NCBI GenBank assembly: GCA_943329075.2
Contig: CALQCM020000002.1
Location: 1-64,000, forward strand
Length of the DNA: 64,000 nt
Source of the DNA: Chitinophaga pinensis
GTDB lineage: Bacteria > Pseudomonadota > Gammaproteobacteria > Burkholderiales > SG8-41
Reading direction: 5' to 3'
The position numbers and the translations under genes are program-made. Below the pieces are notes generated by a model. It did no database searches. It had not been told where the DNA came from and saw nothing but the letters and a program-made list of their open reading frames with translations. Shown here in pieces: positions 38,119-48,700 of the stretch (its first letter is position 1; each line of letters starts with the position of its first letter).

Positions 38119-39942
38119 ATGACCGCCAGCAGATCGATCGCACCACCCGGCAGCGCGCCCGCGCCGGCCGCCGGCAAACGCCGTAGCGAATGGCGCACGG
38201 TTGCCATCGTGGTGCCTTATCTGTGGGAGTATCGCGGCCGCGTGCTGCTGGCACTGATCTTCCTCGTTACCGCCAAGATCGCCAACGTCGGCGTGCCGCT
38301 GGTGATGAAGGAAATCGTCGATACGCTCGATTCAAAACAGGCGGTATTGCTGCTGCCGCTGATGCTGCTGGTCGCCTATGGCGGGCTGCGCCTGTCGAAC
38401 ACGCTGTTCGCCGAATTGCGCGACATCGTGTTCGTGCGCGTCGCCCAGCACGCGATCCGGCGCATCGCGCTGACGGTGTTTCGCCACCTGCACAGTCTGA
38501 GCCTGCGTTTTCACCTCGACCGCCAGACCGGCGGCATGACGCGCGATATTGAACGCGGCACGCGCGGCATCGGCACGCTCATGAACTACATGCTGTTTTC
38601 GATCATCCCGGTGGTGCTCGAGTTCTGCCTGGTGGCTGCGGTGTTGCTGACCAAGTTCGACTGGCGTTTCGCTGCCATCACCTTTGCCGCGGTGGCGGTC
38701 TACATCGGTTTCACCTTTTCGGTGTCGGAGTGGCGCATCACCATCCGCCGGCAGGCCAACGAGCTCGATTCGCGCGCGACCACGCGCGCGATCGACAGCC
38801 TGCTCAATTACGAAACGGTCAAATATTTCAACAACGAAGAGTTCGAGGCGCGGCGCTACGACGAGAACCTGCAGAGTTACGAAGCGGCCGCAGTGAAGAA
38901 CGAGGCCTCGCTCGGCCTGCTCAACATCGGCCAGAGCTGCATCATCGCGATTGCGGTGACGCTGCTGATGGTGCTTGCCGCGCAGGGCGTGGTGGACAAG
39001 ACGCTGACGCTGGGCGACCTTGTTTTGATCAACGGCCTGCTGATCCAGCTCTACATCCCGCTCAATTTTCTCGGCATGGTCTACCGCGAGATCAAGCAGG
39101 CGCTGACTGACATGGAGCGCATGTTCAGCCTGCTCACGCAGAACCGCGAAGTGGAGGACCGGCCGGACGCGCGCCCGTTGGAGGGGACGACGGCGATGGT
39201 GCGCTTCGAGCAGGTCGATTTCAGCTACGACCCGAAGCGGCAGATTCTGCACGGCGTTTCCTTCGAGATTCCGGCGGGTGCCAAGGTCGCGGTGGTCGGC
39301 CACAGCGGTTCGGGCAAATCGACGCTGGCGCGCCTGCTCTATCGTTTTTACGACGTCGGCGGCGGCCGCCTCTCGATCAACGGCATCGACATCCGCGAGC
39401 TCAAACAGACCGGGCTGCGCGCCGCCATCGGCATCGTGCCGCAGGACACGGTTCTCTTCAACGACTCGATTTATTACAACATCCAGTACGGGCGTCCCGA
39501 CGCGCCGCATGCGGAGGTCATCGCGGCGGCGCAGGCCGCGCACATTCATGAATTTGTGCAGACGTTGCCCGAGGGCTATGAAACGCGCGTCGGCGAGCGC
39601 GGTCTTAAACTCTCGGGCGGCGAGAAGCAGCGCGTGGCGATCGCGCGCGCGATCCTGAAAAATCCGCGCATCATGATTTTTGATGAGGCCACCTCGGCGC
39701 TGGATTCGGCTACCGAGCAGGCCATACAGTCGGAACTCACACGCATCGCCGAGGGGCGCACGACGCTGGTCATCGCGCACCGCTTGTCCACCATCATGGA
39801 TGCCGACCAGATCCTCGTCATGGACGGCGGGCACATCGTCGAGCGCGGCACGCACCGCGAACTGCTCGAGCGCGCCGGCGCCTACGCCGAGATGTGGGCG
39901 CTGCAGCAGCAGGAAGAAGCGGCGCAGGCGCCGCTGGCGTGA
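38119..39942 (+). CDS. ABC exporter of the ATM1 type (fused membrane and ATPase domains)
   Basis: 607 residues. Six transmembrane helices (about 35-330) precede one ATPase: Walker A GHSGSGKS (394-401), signature LSGGEKQR (about 498), Walker B IMIFDEATSALD (about 519). The sequence (FHLDRQTGGMTRDIERGTRG, NYETVKYFNNEEFEARRYD) matches bacterial ATM1/HMT1-type exporters, which move glutathione-linked metals or persulfides. It works as a homodimer. The alanine-proline-rich N terminus is cytoplasmic. It sits upstream of the metal-efflux region, fitting a detoxification role, but that is inference. Confidence 0.92.
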   Translation: MTASRSIAPPGSAPAPAAGKRRSEWRTVAIVVPYLWEYRGRVLLALIFLVTAKIANVGVPLVMKEIVDTLDSKQAVLLLPLMLLVAYGGLRLSNTLFAELRDIVFVRVAQHAIRRIALTVFRHLHSLSLRFHLDRQTGGMTRDIERGTRGIGTLMNYMLFSIIPVVLEFCLVAAVLLTKFDWRFAAITFAAVAVYIGFTFSVSEWRITIRRQANELDSRATTRAIDSLLNYETVKYFNNEEFEARRYDENLQSYEAAAVKNEASLGLLNIGQSCIIAIAVTLLMVLAAQGVVDKTLTLGDLVLINGLLIQLYIPLNFLGMVYREIKQALTDMERMFSLLTQNREVEDRPDARPLEGTTAMVRFEQVDFSYDPKRQILHGVSFEIPAGAKVAVVGHSGSGKSTLARLLYRFYDVGGGRLSINGIDIRELKQTGLRAAIGIVPQDTVLFNDSIYYNIQYGRPDAPHAEVIAAAQAAHIHEFVQTLPEGYETRVGERGLKLSGGEKQRVAIARAILKNPRIMIFDEATSALDSATEQAIQSELTRIAEGRTTLVIAHRLSTIMDADQILVMDGGHIVERGTHRELLERAGAYAEMWALQQQEEAAQAPLA

Positions 39943-39943
39943 A

Positions 39944-40768
39944 CTAGCGTTTGCGCGCGGCGTCGTAGAGCGGCAACACCGTCGGCAGCAACGACTCGAT
40001 CTGCGCGATCCGTGCTGTTTCCGCCGGATGCGTGCTCAGAAACGCCGGCGGTCGTCCGCCGCTGCCGGCTTTGATCATCTTCTGCCACAGCGTCACGCCG
40101 GCGCGCGGATCGTAGCCGGCGCGCGCCGTCAGTTCGAGGCCGATGCGGTCGGCCTCGGCTTCGTGGGTGCGGCTGAAGCGGGTGGCGAGCAGCGCCCGGT
40201 AAGCAGTGCCTGCGATGTTGGTTGAACCTTCGCCGAGACCGAGCAGCGCGGCGCCGATGCCGATCGCAGTCTGCGCGGCGACCGCCTCCGAGACCTGTTC
40301 GCGCGAGTGCTCGCGCAGCGCGTGCGATATCTCGTGCCCCATGACGATGGCGATTTCGTCATCGCTGAGATTGAGCTGTTTGATCAGACCGGAATAAAAC
40401 GCGATCTTGCCGCCGGGCATGCAGAAGGCGTTGAGTTCGTCGCTGTTGATGACGTTGACCTCCCATTGCCATGCCGGCGCATCTTTGCGAAACACGCCGG
40501 TCAGCGGTTCGATGCGGCGGGCGATGGCGCGCACGCGCTGCGTCATGGCCGCATCGGTATTCAGCGTGCCCTTTTTCGCGGCCTCGGTCTGCAGTTGCGA
40601 GTAGCCCTGCGCGGCGGCCTGTTCGAGCTCGGCCGACGACACCAGCAGCAGTTGCTTGCGCTCGGCGTGCACCGCACCGCCGTCGGTGGTGGAGGCGCAA
40701 CCGGCCGCCAGCAGAACGAATGCCGCCGCCGCAAGCAGCGATGACAGGGTCTTGACGGCGTGTTTCAT
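39944..40768 (-). CDS. M48-family metallopeptidase lipoprotein
   Basis: 274 residues from the ATG at 40768 with GGAG upstream; the open frame begins 21 codons earlier. A signal peptide ends in a lipobox, LLAAGC, so C24 is lipidated. The zinc motif HEISH is at 145-149 and the third ligand follows in the ATRFSRTHEAEADRIG helix. Family members (YcaL, LoiP, BepA relatives) degrade misfolded outer-membrane proteins. The ABC gene ends 2 bp from its 3' end on the opposite strand. Confidence 0.92.
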   Translation of the reverse strand: MKHAVKTLSSLLAAAAFVLLAAGCASTTDGGAVHAERKQLLLVSSAELEQAAAQGYSQLQTEAAKKGTLNTDAAMTQRVRAIARRIEPLTGVFRKDAPAWQWEVNVINSDELNAFCMPGGKIAFYSGLIKQLNLSDDEIAIVMGHEISHALREHSREQVSEAVAAQTAIGIGAALLGLGEGSTNIAGTAYRALLATRFSRTHEAEADRIGLELTARAGYDPRAGVTLWQKMIKAGSGGRPPAFLSTHPAETARIAQIESLLPTVLPLYDAARKR

Positions 40769-40848
40769 GTTGTGCTCCGCGTGTGTGTCAGTGGTGTCAA
40801 AGGGCCGTTGGCAATCCCGGATTGGCACCATCGGTGCGACGGCATAGC

Positions 40849-42282
40849 CTAAGCCGCGTGTTGTGCGCGCTGCGGAAATTCGACGCTGACGCGTGTGCCG
40901 TGGCCTGAGGTGCCCGGTTCGAGTGCCACGGTCGCGCCGTGGCCAAAGGCGATTTCGCGCACGATGGCGAGGCCGAGGCCGCAGCCGTCGGCGCCGTTGC
41001 CGAGCAGGCGGTGAAAACGTTCGAATACGCGTTCGCGTTCCGCCGGCGGAATGCCGGGGCCGTTGTCTTCAACGCTGAGCACGCAGCTGTTGGCGTGTGG
41101 CGTGACGGCGACCGTGATCTGGCCGCCGGGGGGCGTGTAACGGATCGCATTGTCGAGCAGGTTGCCGAGCAGTTCCTTGAGCAGGATCGGGTCGCCGCCG
41201 ATCGGCGCCGCTGCGGCGACGCCGTCGAAGCCGAGATCGATGTTGCGGTCGATGGCGCGCGGCACCCATTCGGTGGTCGTGTGGCGCGCCAGTTCGTTCA
41301 GATCGAGCGGCTGCGGCGCATACAGGCGGTTGGCGCCCGGCTCGGCGCGTGCCAGTGATAGCAGTTGATTGACCAGATGTGTGGTGCGCGCGGTGGCGGT
41401 GTCGATCTGGCGCAGGCTTTTGCGTACTTCTTCCTGATCGTCCTGACGCAGCGCGAGTTCGGTCTGTGTGCGCAGTCCGGCCAGGGGCGTACGCAGCTGG
41501 TGCGCGGCATCGGCAATGAAACGCTGTTGCGCCGCCAGCGCGTCTGCCAGGCGCGACAACAGTTCGTTCATGGCGCCAACCAGCGCGCGCACTTCGCCGG
41601 GCGCGTTCTGCACCGGCAGCGGGCTCATGTCGCGGTGCGAGCGGCTCGATATCTCCGACTGCAAATCGATCAGCGGGCGCAGGCCGCGCGCGACGCCGTA
41701 CCAGATCAACAGGCCGATCAGTCCGACCAGCAGCAGCTCCGGCAGCAGCATGCCGAACAGAATTTCTCTGGCCAGCGTGCGCCGCTTGTTGAGCGTTTCA
41801 GCGACGACGATCAGCAGATGGTCCTGCTCCGGTGGCAGGCCGGCCACCGGGATCGACAGTGCGGTGGCGCGGATCGGATTGTCGAGAAAGACGTCATCGT
41901 AATAGACGGGCTTGCCGGAAGAGGTGCCGGCTTTCGGCAGCGGCAGGTTGTGATAGCCGGTGATGAAACGCCCCTGGCTGTCGTTGACCATGTAATAGAT
42001 GTTGTCGTGTTTGTCGGATTCCAGCATGTCGAGCGCGGCACGCGGCAGGTCGACGCGCAACTGGCCGTTGATCACATGTACCTGGCGGCTGATGTCCAGC
42101 GCCGAATCGTAGAGCGAATAATCGTAGGCCAGCGTCGCGTAATTGAACGCGTAGTAATACGAAATCACCGAGCTGATCAGCGTCACCAGCACGACCGGCG
42201 TCAGCAGCCGCACCAGCAATTGTTCGCGCAGCGAGGCGTTTTCGGGCGCGCGCACCCGCCGCAGGCCGGCGCCGATTTTCAT
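40849..42282 (-). CDS. Sensor histidine kinase, TctE/QseC type
   Basis: 477 residues. An N-terminal membrane helix (about 24-44), a periplasmic sensor of about 130 residues in the style of the two-component sensor kinase N-terminal domain (ALDISRQVHVINGQLRVDLP), a second helix near 178-196, HAMP, then HisKA with H261 (DAAHQLRTPLAGL) and HATPase (LLDNAIRYTPPGG, DNGPGIP, GLGLAIV). TctE-type kinases classically sense tricarboxylates, but this gene is divergent from a metal-efflux operon, so its signal may be a metal. It overlaps the response regulator gene by four bases. Confidence 0.9.
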   Translation of the reverse strand: MKIGAGLRRVRAPENASLREQLLVRLLTPVVLVTLISSVISYYYAFNYATLAYDYSLYDSALDISRQVHVINGQLRVDLPRAALDMLESDKHDNIYYMVNDSQGRFITGYHNLPLPKAGTSSGKPVYYDDVFLDNPIRATALSIPVAGLPPEQDHLLIVVAETLNKRRTLAREILFGMLLPELLLVGLIGLLIWYGVARGLRPLIDLQSEISSRSHRDMSPLPVQNAPGEVRALVGAMNELLSRLADALAAQQRFIADAAHQLRTPLAGLRTQTELALRQDDQEEVRKSLRQIDTATARTTHLVNQLLSLARAEPGANRLYAPQPLDLNELARHTTTEWVPRAIDRNIDLGFDGVAAAAPIGGDPILLKELLGNLLDNAIRYTPPGGQITVAVTPHANSCVLSVEDNGPGIPPAERERVFERFHRLLGNGADGCGLGLAIVREIAFGHGATVALEPGTSGHGTRVSVEFPQRAQHAA

Positions 42283-42947
42283 GGTCGTTTTTCGAGCAGG
42301 TAGCCGAGGCCGCGTATGGTGCGGATGACAACACCGGCCGCTTCGAGTTTTTTGCGCAGGCGATGCACGTAGACCTCGATCGCGTTGGCGCCGACTTCCT
42401 CGTCCTGGCCGTACAGCTGGTCGGTCAGCTGTTCCTTGTTGACGACACGGCCGCTGCGCAGCATCAACACCTCCAGCACGCCGAGTTCGCGCGCCGAGAG
42501 ATCGATCGGCACGCCGTCGAGCGTGGCGCGGTGGCCGGCCTGATCGAGGGCAAGCGGCCCGTGGGTCAGGATGGAACTGCCGCCGGCCTGGCCGCGGCGT
42601 ATCAGCGCGCGCACCCGCGCCTCCAGCTCAGGTAATTCGAACGGTTTGGTCAGATAGTCGTCGGCACCGAGATCCAATCCCTTGACGCGCTCGGCGACGG
42701 CGTCGCGCGCGGTGAGGATGAGCACGGGGGCGGTGCCGCCGCGACGACGCAAACGACGCAAAACCTCGAAGCCGTCGATCCGCGGCAGCCCCAGATCGAG
42801 TATCACCAGGTCATAGGTCTGCACAGCGAGGATATGGTCGGCTTCCTCGCCGTCATGGGCGACATCGACGGCAAAATCGTTGCGGCGCAGCGATTTGAGC
42901 AGCCCGTCGGACAGAACCGGATCATCTTCTACGATCAGTATTCGCAT
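42279..42947 (-). CDS. OmpR-family response regulator, TctD/QseB type
   Basis: 222 residues; the ATG at 42947 aligns with the family start MRILIVEDDPVLSDG, though the frame is open 53 codons further upstream. Receiver domain with phosphoacceptor D51 (LVILDLGLP), then a winged-helix DNA-binding domain (about 125-222) with LSARELGVLEVLMLRSG and VYVHRLRKKLEAAG. Its gene precedes and overlaps the kinase gene. It is divergent from czcC; direct repeats of the kind such regulators bind lie in the shared gap. Confidence 0.93.
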   Translation of the reverse strand: MRILIVEDDPVLSDGLLKSLRRNDFAVDVAHDGEEADHILAVQTYDLVILDLGLPRIDGFEVLRRLRRRGGTAPVLILTARDAVAERVKGLDLGADDYLTKPFELPELEARVRALIRRGQAGGSSILTHGPLALDQAGHRATLDGVPIDLSARELGVLEVLMLRSGRVVNKEQLTDQLYGQDEEVGANAIEVYVHRLRKKLEAAGVVIRTIRGLGYLLEKRP

Positions 42948-43125
42948 CGGCTTCCGGATAGGAGTAAAGGCGGCAATCGAATAAAATGAACAGTTTACCC
43001 TGCTGGCAAAACGGCCGTTACATGGTAGATTGCGCGTCTGCCCGATAACGGGTTTTTTTGCGGCCACGGCGCTGCATTGCGGCGCGTTGGAGCGGGTATT
43101 GAACAATCGAAAAATATTTTTGTTT

Positions 43126-43142
43126 CGTAAGGTTAACGTAAG
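43126..43142 (+). promoter_or_regulatory. Direct repeat, candidate response-regulator box upstream of czcC
   Basis: CGTAAGGTTAACGTAAG contains two CGTAAG copies spaced 11 bp start to start, the one-helical-turn phasing typical of OmpR-family binding sites. It lies about 77 bp before the czcC start, in the 271-bp gap shared with the divergent response regulator gene. A weak sigma-70-like match (TTGAAC at 43157, TCTAGA near 43181) lies just downstream. The motif recurs at 48908-48924. Confidence 0.6.
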
Positions 43143-43218
43143 AAATGCTTGTTACCTTGAACGCGTCAGGTGGCGGCGTTTCTAGACTTTACGGACTTCT
43201 TTTCGGATTTGCCAAAAC

Positions 43219-44538
43219 ATGACATTGAGCAGCGCACGCAGTTTTGCATTTGCTTTCCTCCTCGGAGGCTTGAGTGTCGCGGCGGCCGGTGCAGAACCGG
43301 CGGCGGACCAGGCCCCATTAAGCTCCGCCCTGGAGCGACTCACGTTGCGCCAGGCGGAGATTTTTTTTGCCGCGCGCAATCGTGAAGTGCAACTGGGGCG
43401 CCGTCTGGTCGAAGGTGCCGAAGCCGACCGCCTGAGCGCCGGCGCCCGGCCCAATCCCAACCTGTTTGCAAACACCAGCAAGTTCAACTCGCGCCAGGGC
43501 AACTACAGCGGCGATCTGCGCGACAAGCAGATGGACACCGTGTTCGGCGTGCAGCAGTTGTTCGAACGCGGCAACAAACGCGAACTGCGCATGGGGGTGG
43601 CCGACTTCAATATCGATGCCAGCCGCGGCGAATTTGCCGATATCCGGCGGCAGCAAAAGGTCGCCTTGTATTTTGCCTACTATGATCTGGTGGCGGCGCA
43701 GGACCGTTTGCGCATTGCCACCGAGACCGCCGCCTCGTTCCAGAAAACCATCGACGCCGTCGAGCGCCGCCTCAAGGCCGGCGACATTTCTGCGGCCGAC
43801 GTGGCGCGTATCCGCGTCGATGCACTGCGCGCGCAAAATGACGCCCGCACTGCGCAGGCCGACCGCTCCAAGACACAGACGCAGCTGGCCTACGTCATCG
43901 GCGCCGAGCGCGATGCCGCGGTGATCGCTGCGACCGACGGCTGGCCGGCGCTCGGCGCCGAGGCCGGCGCGGCTGAAATCGAAAAGGCGCTCGACAACCG
44001 CGCCGACGTGCTGGCGGCGCGCGCGCGCGTGGCGGCTGCAGAAAAAACCCGTGAGCTGGCGCGAGCGCTGCGCACACGCGACGTCACGGGGTCCGTCCAG
44101 TTCGAACATTTCCCCGGCGATTTCAGCAACAACACGCTCGGCGTCGGCGTCAGCGTGCCGCTTTTCACCAGCTACTACTATGAGGGTGAAATCCGCCGCG
44201 CCGAGGTTGATTTGCAGTCGGCGCGCGACAATCACGATCGCGTGCGCGCGCTGGCGCTGGGCGAAATCGCCGCGCGGCGTGCCGACCTCGACGCGTCGCG
44301 CGAGCGCGTGCAGCGCTTCGAAGGCGCGTTGCTGAAGGAGGCGCAACGCGCCGCCGATGCCGCGGAGTTCGCCTACAGCCGCGGTGCCATCGGCGTAATG
44401 GATCTGCTCGATTCGCGGCGCCAGCTCTATGCGACGCGCCTTGAGGCCTCGGGCAGCCAGGCGGACCACGCCAAGTCGCTGGCCTCGTGGCTGGCGGCGG
44501 TCGCCGCGGCGGACCTGGCCGACGGCGAAAAAAAATAA
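43219..44538 (+). CDS. czcC: Outer-membrane efflux protein, TolC/CzcC family
   Basis: 439 residues, the outer-membrane channel of a heavy-metal RND pump. A signal peptide ends AAGAE near residue 26. The helical tunnel repeats include LFERGNKRELRMGVADFNID and KALDNRADVLAARARVAAAEKTRELA; the second half repeats the first, as in the TolC fold, with the SVPLFTSYYYEGEIRRAE strand-helix. It is the first gene of czcCBA, with 40 bp before the next. It has a promoter region shared with the divergent two-component genes. Confidence 0.9.
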   Translation: MTLSSARSFAFAFLLGGLSVAAAGAEPAADQAPLSSALERLTLRQAEIFFAARNREVQLGRRLVEGAEADRLSAGARPNPNLFANTSKFNSRQGNYSGDLRDKQMDTVFGVQQLFERGNKRELRMGVADFNIDASRGEFADIRRQQKVALYFAYYDLVAAQDRLRIATETAASFQKTIDAVERRLKAGDISAADVARIRVDALRAQNDARTAQADRSKTQTQLAYVIGAERDAAVIAATDGWPALGAEAGAAEIEKALDNRADVLAARARVAAAEKTRELARALRTRDVTGSVQFEHFPGDFSNNTLGVGVSVPLFTSYYYEGEIRRAEVDLQSARDNHDRVRALALGEIAARRADLDASRERVQRFEGALLKEAQRAADAAEFAYSRGAIGVMDLLDSRRQLYATRLEASGSQADHAKSLASWLAAVAAADLADGEKK

Positions 44539-44578
44539 CTTGTATGCGGCGGTCACGCCGACAACCCGGGGAAACAAA

Positions 44579-45751
44579 ATGTCGTTGATGGAGATACGCG
44601 GATATTCGGTGGTGCGTGCGCCTTGTGCGGCATTTGTGCTGGCGGCTGCCATTGCGTTGCTGGCCGGATGCTCAGAGGCGCCAAAACCCGAAGTGGTGCC
44701 GTCGGCGAAAATCGACGGTGAATCGATTGTTTTTCTGAAGGACAGTCCGCAACTTACATCGCTGGTCATGGACACCGCGGTGGAACAGCCGGCAGGTGCG
44801 ATTCGTTTGAACGGCCGTCTGGCGTGGAACGAAGACCACACTGTGCGCGTTTTTACACCGTTTGCCGGTCGCGTCGCCAGCATTCACGCGCAACCCAGCG
44901 ACAACGTAAAGCAGGGGCAGATGCTGGCCGTGATTGCGTCACCCGATTTCGGGCAGGCACAGGCCGAAACGCGTCGTGCACAGGGCGATTTCGCCCTGGC
45001 CAGGCAGAATCTTGCGCGGGCCAAAGATTTGCATGAGCACGGTGTGGTCGCGGCGAAAGACCTGAATGCGGCCGAGGCCGAATTCGCGCGCACCGAGTCG
45101 GAAATTAAACGGACGGAAGCGCGCCTCAAGTTCTATGGCGGCGGCAGCGAGATCGATCAGACTTACGGGCTGAAAAGCCCGCTGACCGGCGTGGTAGTGG
45201 AGAAAAACATCAATCCCGGGCAGGAGTTGCGCCCAGACCAGATGGTGGCCAATGCGCCGGCATTGTTCGTGATCACCAATCCGTCGTCGTTGTGGGTGTT
45301 GCTCGACGCGGTGGAAAAGGACCTGCCCAATCTGAAGGTCGGCAGCAATTTGAAGATAAAGGTGCCGGCTTATCCGAACGATGAGTTTCAGGCGAAGGTT
45401 GCCGCGATTTCCGATTTCCTCGATCCGGTGACTCGCACCATCAAAGTCCGCGCGGTCATCGACAATACCGCGCGCAAGCTCAAGGGCGAAATGTTTATCA
45501 ACGCAGAGGCCAAATCTTCGCAGGCGTCGGTCATCAAGGTGCCGGCGCGCGCGGTCATGTTCCAGGGCGGCCGTTACTATCTGTTCGTCGAGGACGGCGT
45601 GGGGCGTTTCGTGCGGCGCGAGGTCGTCACCGCAGAAACCGACGATGGCTATGTCAGTATTGCAAGCGGCGTCGCGGCCGGGCAGAGGGTCGTTGCAGAA
45701 GGTGCTTTGCTGCTGCAGCAGATATTGCAGCCGCGCCGCATCGTCAAATAA
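44579..45751 (+). CDS. czcB: Periplasmic adaptor (membrane fusion) protein, CzcB family
   Basis: 390 residues; the ATG at 44579 (alternative 44588) gives a lipobox LLAGC at residue 31, so it is lipidated and anchored in the inner membrane. Order: N-terminal signal, RLAWNEDHTVRVFTPFAGRV lipoyl half-motif, helical hairpin (FGQAQAETRRAQGDFALARQ onward), second lipoyl half (LKSPLTGVVVEKNINPGQEL), beta-barrel and membrane-proximal domain ending LLLQQILQPRRI. It links CzcA to CzcC. The upstream gap of 40 bp suggests operon coupling. Confidence 0.92.
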   Translation: MSLMEIRGYSVVRAPCAAFVLAAAIALLAGCSEAPKPEVVPSAKIDGESIVFLKDSPQLTSLVMDTAVEQPAGAIRLNGRLAWNEDHTVRVFTPFAGRVASIHAQPSDNVKQGQMLAVIASPDFGQAQAETRRAQGDFALARQNLARAKDLHEHGVVAAKDLNAAEAEFARTESEIKRTEARLKFYGGGSEIDQTYGLKSPLTGVVVEKNINPGQELRPDQMVANAPALFVITNPSSLWVLLDAVEKDLPNLKVGSNLKIKVPAYPNDEFQAKVAAISDFLDPVTRTIKVRAVIDNTARKLKGEMFINAEAKSSQASVIKVPARAVMFQGGRYYLFVEDGVGRFVRREVVTAETDDGYVSIASGVAAGQRVVAEGALLLQQILQPRRIVK

Positions 45752-45779
45752 CGCAGACTGACCGGATACGCGCCGCCCA

Positions 45780-48700
45780 ATGATCAACAAACTCGTCGAA
45801 TTTGCGCTTAAACAGCCGTTGTTCGTGCTGCTCGGCACCATCCTGTTCATCGGTGCCGGCGCCATCGCGTTCAAGGCGCTGCCGGTCGAGGCGTTTCCGG
45901 ATGTGACGGACACCCAGGTCACCGTGATCTCGCTGTTTCCCGGCCGCGCCGCCGAGGAGGTCGAGAAACAGGTGACGCTGCCGCTGGAGGTCGCGCTGGC
46001 CGGTCTGCCTAATTCGGTGCGCATGTTTTCGCACACCCAGTTTGGCCTCTCGTTCATCATCATCACCTTCGACGACGGCGCCAACGCCTATTTCGCGCGC
46101 CAGCAGGTGGTCGAGCGGCTGCGCGAAGTCGAACTGCCGGACGGCGTGCAGCCGCAGCTGGCGCCGCATTCGACGCCGATCGGTGAGATCTACCGCTACC
46201 GCGTCAAGTCGGACAACCTCGATTCGCGCGACCTGCGCACGATCCAGGACTGGACGGTCAGCCGGCAGCTGCGACTGATCCCGGGTGTTGCCGACGTTGT
46301 CAGCTTCGGCGGCTTCATCAAGCAGTACGAGGTAAATCCGGACCTCGCCAAGATGAAGTACTACAAGGTCACGCTGCAGCAACTGTTCGGCGCGCTGCAA
46401 AGGGCCAATTCGAATGCGGGCGGCGGTTACGTCGAGCAGGGGCACCAGCAGTTCCTGATCCGCGGCATCGGTCTGTTGAAGTCGGCGGAAGACGTGCTGA
46501 ACGTGGTGGTCGCCGAACGCAACGGCGTGCCGGTGCTGATCAAGGACATCGCCGCGCTCGCCGTCGGTTCGGTGCCGCGCCAGGGTGTGATCGGGCAGGA
46601 CGACGACGACGATATCGTCACCGGCGTCGTGCTCATGCGCAAGGGCGAAAATCCGTCGACGGTGCTGACGGCGGTCAAATTGCGCGTCGAGATGCTCAAC
46701 AAGACGGTGCTGCCCAAGGGCGTCGAGGTGGTGCCGTATTACGACCGCACCTGGCTGATCGGCAAGACGCTGAAGACCGTCTTCACCAATCTCGTCGAGG
46801 GCGCGATGCTGGTCGCGCTGGTGCTGCTGCTGTTCCTCGGCAACGTGCGCGCCGCCGCCATCGTCGCGCTGATCATTCCGCTGTCGCTGCTGGGCACCTT
46901 CCTCGGCCTGACGCTGATCGGCATTCCGGCCAATCTGCTGTCGCTGGGTGCTATGGACTTCGGCATCATTGTCGACGGCGCGGTGATCGTGGTCGAGAAC
47001 GTGTTCCGACGATTATCGGAAAACAAGGAGTTTCACGACGACCAGGTCGACGACCGCGAAGACCGCCGCCGCATGCACGTGATCTGGGACGCCGCCGTCG
47101 AGGTCGGCCGGCCGACCCTGTTCTCGATGCTGATCATCATTGCCGCCCACATCCCGATATTCACGCTGCAGCGCCACGAGGGCCGCATCTTCGCGCCGAT
47201 GGCCTATTCGGTGACCTCGGCGCTGATCGCCTCGCTGATTTTTTCACTGACGCTGGTGCCGCTGCTGTGTTACCTGCTGCTCAACAAAAAGCTGCCGCAC
47301 CATGACAACGCGCTGGTCGAGCGCTGCAAGTCGCTCTACGAGCCGGCGCTGAAGTGGGCGCTGGGGCGGCGCAAACTGGTGGTTCTCGGCGCCACCGGTG
47401 CGCTGGTAGCCAGTCTGGCGGTAGCGCCGCAGCTTGGCACCGAATTCCTGCCTGAACTCAACGAAGGCGCCTTGTGGCTCAACGTGCCGCTGCATGCCAG
47501 CGTCTCGGTGACCGAAGCATCGATTGAAATGGGCCGCATGCAGGATGTATTGAAGAAGATCCCGGAAATCCGCAGCGTCGTATTCAAAGCGGGCCGTCCC
47601 GAGGACGGCACCGATCCAAAGCTGATCAGCATGGCCGAGATTTTGGTCGACCTCAAACCAGAGTCCGAATGGACGCGCCGGCTTAATAAACGCGAGGTCA
47701 TGCTCGATATAGACCGCGAACTATCGAAAATACCCGGCGTGCAGGCGAGTTTTTCGCAGCCGATCCGCGACAACATCCTGGAGAGCATTTCGCAGATCGA
47801 CGGCCAGATTGTGGTCAAGGTGTTTGGCGAAGACCTCGCGGTGCTGCGCGAAACCGCGGGCAAGGTGCTGGCGGCGATTTCGGACGTGCAGGGTGTCTCG
47901 CGCGCGATGATCGACCGCCAGGGTGAACTGCCGCAGACGCTGATTGAAATCGACCGCGCGCAGGCGGCGCGCTACGGACTCAATGTATCGGACATCGAGG
48001 ACGTGATCGAAACGGTGCTCGGCGGCAAGGTCGCGACCAGCGTGTGGGAAGGCGAGAAGCGCTTCGGCATCGTCGCGCGGCTGAAGGAAAATCAGCGCGC
48101 GCTTGATTCGCTGCCGAACATCCTGGTCAGCACGCCCAACGGCGGTTACCTGCCGCTTTCCCAGGTGGCGAAATTCCGCACCATCGGCGGCAGCATGAAC
48201 ATCAGCCGCGAGAACGGCGGCCGCGTGATGGCGATCGGCGTCTTCATCCGCGACCGCGACATGGGCAGCGTGGTCGCCGACATGCAGGCGCGCGTGGCCA
48301 AATCGGTCAAATTGCCCGAGGGCTATTACATGAGCTGGTCTGGCGAATTCGAGAACCAGGAACGTGCAATGGCGCGTCTGGCAGTGGTTGTTCCGCTGTC
48401 GGTGCTGTTGATCTTCATCCTGCTGTTTGACGCGTTCCAATCGTTCAAAAGCGCGCTGCTGATCATTCTCAATATACCGTTCGCGATGATCGGCGGCATC
48501 TTCGCGCTGCTGCTCACCGGCATTCCGCTGTCGGTGTCGGCGGCGATCGGCTTCATCGCGCTGTTCGGACAATCGGTGCTCAACGGCGTGGTGATGGTGA
48601 CCTATTTCAACCAGCTCAAACGGGCAGGCGCCACTGCGGTCGAGGCGGTGATGCGCGGCTCGATGGTGCGCCTGCGCACCGTTCTGATGACGGCCCTGTT

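Noticed and set aside
43318-44883. Minus-strand frame of 521 codons over czcC and the start of czcB
   Set aside because: Real TolC-fold protein on the plus strand; no family pattern on the minus strand.
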